Assembly: GCF_009709575.1 (NCBI RefSeq)
Contig: NZ_WIXO01000001.1
Location: 1,550,001-1,614,000, forward strand
From: Streptomyces taklimakanensis
Lineage (GTDB): Bacteria > Actinomycetota > Actinomycetes > Streptomycetales > Streptomycetaceae
Direction of reading: 5' to 3'
DNA: 64,000 bases
In this document: in pieces, positions 63,704-64,000 of the stretch
Numbering within the stretch: position 1 is the stretch's first letter
Layout: each line of letters opens with the position of its first letter
The notes under the pieces: generated by a model
Seen by the model: only the letters and a program-made list of their open reading frames with translations
Databases searched by the model: none
Told to the model about the DNA's origin: nothing
Program-made: the position numbers and the translations under genes

Positions 63704-64000
63704 GTGACCGACGCGTCCATCGAACCCTCCGGCCCCCGCCGTCCCGGCGAGGCCGCCCTCGCCTCCCTCGGCTACGCCCACCCCGAGTACGCCTCATCCG
63801 ACGCCTCGCCGCACGCCTTCCCCGACGGGGGCACCTGGCGCACCGAGATCCCCTCCGTGGAGGGGCCGGAGGCACTGACCACCGTGCTGAAGGAGGCCGA
63901 GGCGCTGGACGTTCCCGTCCACCGCGTCAGCCAGGGCAGCGGCGCGTGGATGTTGACCGACACCGAGATCGCCGAGATGGTCGGCGCCTGTGCCGAACAC
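63704..64000 (+). CDS. Start of an unrecognised protein, cut by the window edge
   Basis: 99 codons are visible from a GTG with GGGAG at 5-nt spacing. It reads FPDGGTWRTEIPSVEGPEAL and then VPVHRVSQGSGAWMLTDTEI. Position and orientation make it part of the sugar-acid cluster, and it shares the ATATCGAAC motif with the dehydratase. I do not recognise the family from the part shown. The C-terminal part is outside the window. Confidence 0.75.
   Translation, partial: MTDASIEPSGPRRPGEAALASLGYAHPEYASSDASPHAFPDGGTWRTEIPSVEGPEALTTVLKEAEALDVPVHRVSQGSGAWMLTDTEIAEMVGACAEH

Overview
The window is a very GC-rich actinobacterial chromosome segment, almost certainly Streptomyces. The evidence is the codon bias, many GTG starts, rare TTA (bldA-type) leucine codons, DUF397/XRE pairs, gas-vesicle (gvp) genes, several TerD genes, and a FasR-fabD-fabH-acpP-fabF block that, with aceE and DUF3052 nearby, matches the arrangement I recall from S. 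coelicolor. No rRNA, CRISPR array or intact insertion sequence was seen. One complete tRNA gene (Val, anticodon TAC) is present.

Layout. 1-3381: the end of an unrecognised gene, then a four-gene gvp cluster (two GvpA/J-type proteins with unusual C-terminal additions, GvpK, GvpL/F). 3454-6367: TerB, RidA, and a secreted sugar dehydrogenase carrying a cellulose-binding module. 6740-11851: the decayed remains of an integrated element. It lies between a duplicated tRNA-Val 3' part and the intact tRNA-Val gene, has an integrase remnant next to the tRNA, and carries small hypothetical cargo, including a membrane-anchored pseudo-receiver. 12023-14434: a lipoprotein, a coiled-coil protein and an FmdB-type zinc ribbon.

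15154-24457 is a tellurium/stress (Ter) locus. A four-gene operon, overlapping by 4 bp at every internal junction, encodes a TIM-barrel lyase, a large fusion of phosphoribosyltransferase, TRSP, StiP-like and PELOTA-like regions, a HAD phosphatase and an O-methyltransferase. Beside it lie three TerD genes, a TerA-like gene and a DUF475 membrane protein. It fits the predicted nucleoside-like-metabolite pathway linked to Ter proteins, here with two proteins fused into one. 24574-28803 is core metabolism and stress (peroxiredoxin, DUF3052, AceE).

28923-51068 is mostly accessory: potassium channel, protease-inhibitor-like protein, MFS pump with divergent TetR and a clear operator, DUF4429, MerR, serine hydrolase, glutamine amidotransferase, YVTN propeller, SGNH lipase, a PGRP amidase with a long repeat linker, pirin, an XRE/DUF397 pair, an NlpC/P60-like hydrolase, a methyltransferase, an HxlR/quinone-reductase-like pair, a GlxA regulator and an imine-reductase-like protein. 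51020-57292 carries an aldo/keto reductase and the fatty acid synthase operon with its activator FasR. 57436-59180 is a second KAS III gene divergent from a TetR gene. 59320-64000 holds DUF3145, an SGNH hydrolase and the start of a probable sugar-acid catabolic cluster (enolase-superfamily dehydratase, zinc alcohol dehydrogenase, unknown protein running off the edge).
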